Assembly: GCA_026225455.1 (NCBI GenBank)
Contig: JAMFSV010000025.1
Span: forward strand, 1-32,762
Length of the DNA stretch: 32,762 bases
Source: Burkholderiales bacterium
GTDB taxonomy: Bacteria > Pseudomonadota > Gammaproteobacteria > Burkholderiales > Burkholderiaceae
Reading direction: 5' to 3'
In this document: piece by piece, positions 31,937 to 32,762 of the stretch
Numbering within the stretch: the stretch's first letter is position 1
How the letters are laid out: each line of letters begins with the position of its first letter
The notes under the pieces: model-generated
Databases searched by the model: none
Told to the model about the DNA's origin: nothing
The model's input: the letters and a program-made list of their open reading frames with translations, nothing else
Position numbers and translations under genes: made by a program

Positions 31937-32012
31937 GCCGTCATCTTCCGGCGGCCGCCTTCAGGGCATCATGATATCGCCCTGCGCGAAATCTCTCTAC
32001 CCCGCCCGCAGC

Positions 32013-32762
32013 TCAACGTGCCAATGCCGCTACCACGCCTGCTGCATACTCCGCATCGATTTTGCCGAAATGCTCAATGGCTCGCGCCACAATCTCCGGC
32101 GGCACACCCTGCATCGAAGCGGCAATATTGTTAAAGAAACGCTGACGTTGTGCCGCATCGAACAAACGGAACAAAGCGGCAGGCTGGCTGTAATAGTCCG
32201 TATCTTCGCGATGATCGTAGCGGGCCAAGGCGCCCGACAAAGCGAGATCGGGCTCGCCGGCGGCATTCTGGGCAAACTCACCATAACGATTCGGTTCGTA
32301 GTTCACCGTGCTGCCCAGGTTACCGTCGGCGCGCATCGCTCCATCGCGATGCGGCGCATGGAACGGACAGCGCGGTGCGTTGACCGGAATATGCGCGTGA
32401 TTCACCCCAAGGCGATAACGCTGCGCATCGCCGTACGAGAACAAACGGCCTTGCAACAAGCGGTCCGGTGAAAAATTGATGCCGGGCACCACGTTGGCCG
32501 GCGTAAAAGCCGCTTGCTCGACTTCGGCGAAATAGTTGGCCGGGTTGCGATTCAATTCCATCACACCCACGTCGATCAAGGGGTAATCGCGATAAGGCCA
32601 GACCTTGGTGATATCGAACGGATTTAAATGATAGGTCGCGGCATCGGCCTCGGGCATGATCTGGACACACAGCTTCCACTTGGGAAAATCGCCCGCTTCA
32701 ATATCCAGGAACAGGTCGCGCTGCGCACACTCGCGATCGTTGGAGATGACCTCCCCGGCTTC
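32013..32762 (-). CDS. Monofunctional heme catalase (partial, N-terminus outside window)
   Basis: Decomposes hydrogen peroxide. The frame is open from the window edge, giving the last 249 residues of a small-subunit catalase of about 480. The visible part begins [18 protein letters not shown] and continues with [33 protein letters not shown] and [21 protein letters not shown]. The proximal heme-ligand segment [17 protein letters not shown] with its Tyr follows, then [14 protein letters not shown]. The distal His and Asn residues are off-window. The C-terminus ends shortly after [14 protein letters not shown], without the extra domain of large-subunit catalases. With dps next door on the same strand it forms an oxidative-stress cluster. 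No U-rich minus-strand terminator is seen after its stop. Confidence 0.94.
   Translation of the reverse strand, partial: EAGEVISNDRECAQRDLFLDIEAGDFPKWKLCVQIMPEADAATYHLNPFDITKVWPYRDYPLIDVGVMELNRNPANYFAEVEQAAFTPANVVPGINFSPDRLLQGRLFSYGDAQRYRLGVNHAHIPVNAPRCPFHAPHRDGAMRADGNLGSTVNYEPNRYGEFAQNAAGEPDLALSGALARYDHREDTDYYSQPAALFRLFDAAQRQRFFNNIAASMQGVPPEIVARAIEHFGKIDAEYAAGVVAALAR

Noticed and set aside
31735-32012. OxyR-binding site upstream of dps
   Set aside because: No ATAG-N7-CTAT-type periodic pattern could be recognised by eye.
1-32762. CRISPR arrays, IS elements, prophage or rRNA/tRNA genes
   Set aside because: No spaced direct repeats, transposase frames, terminal inverted repeats or RNA-gene structures were seen; the only tandem repeats are those at 22429-22448 and 28246-28305.

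Overview
The window is an ordinary chromosomal stretch of a betaproteobacterium. Protein sequences and gene content (hemH-hrcA, nadK-recN, glnE, yhdP-nit-tldD-aroG, glcDEF, yggS-proC, ubiA) point to Burkholderiales, most likely an Oxalobacteraceae-type genome. This placement comes from recognised protein families and remembered gene order, not from a search. Most genes are GC-rich with strong G/C third positions. The AT-richer parts are the higBA toxin-antitoxin patch and the glnE/yhdP intergenic region.

Layout. 1-1929 (minus): 5'-proximal part of ferrochelatase hemH, then the heat-shock repressor hrcA. 2311-5011 (plus): NAD kinase and the RecN repair ATPase. 5037-5755 (minus): a HigBA-type toxin-antitoxin pair whose toxin reading frame is broken by an amber codon. 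6149-9061 (minus): glnE, which controls glutamine synthetase. 9375-13895 (plus): the giant envelope protein YhdP, with a candidate 47-residue ORF and a terminator on the opposite strand between it and glnE. 14012-15919: a divergent LysR regulator / SDR enzyme pair with a clear LysR-type operator. 16044-20074 (plus): a nitrilase-family amidase, tldD and the DAHP synthase aroG. 20114-20662 (minus): cobalamin adenosyltransferase. 20875-26448 (plus): a D-lactate-dehydrogenase-like flavoprotein and the three-subunit glycolate oxidase glcDEF. 26610-28183 (plus): yggS and proC. 28318-29235 (minus): ubiA. 29487-31076 (plus): a Cache-domain chemoreceptor. 31234-32762 (minus): dps and a catalase cut by the window end, an oxidative-stress pair.

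The most notable element is the aroG leader (18727-19000). A good sigma-70 promoter is followed by a 23-residue leader peptide carrying Phe, Trp and Tyr codons almost back to back. Mutually exclusive RNA stems follow: 1:2, an antiterminator 2:3, and a strong intrinsic terminator 3:4. This is a complete ribosome-mediated attenuator that would link the first step of aromatic amino acid synthesis to charging of tRNA-Phe, tRNA-Tyr and tRNA-Trp.

Other points are the amber-interrupted higB with an operator between its -35 and -10 boxes, an orphan plus-strand terminator between dps and the catalase gene, a 5 x 12 bp tandem repeat between proC and ubiA, and a palindromic operator candidate upstream of the D-lactate-dehydrogenase-like gene. 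No rRNA, tRNA, IS element, CRISPR array or phage was found.
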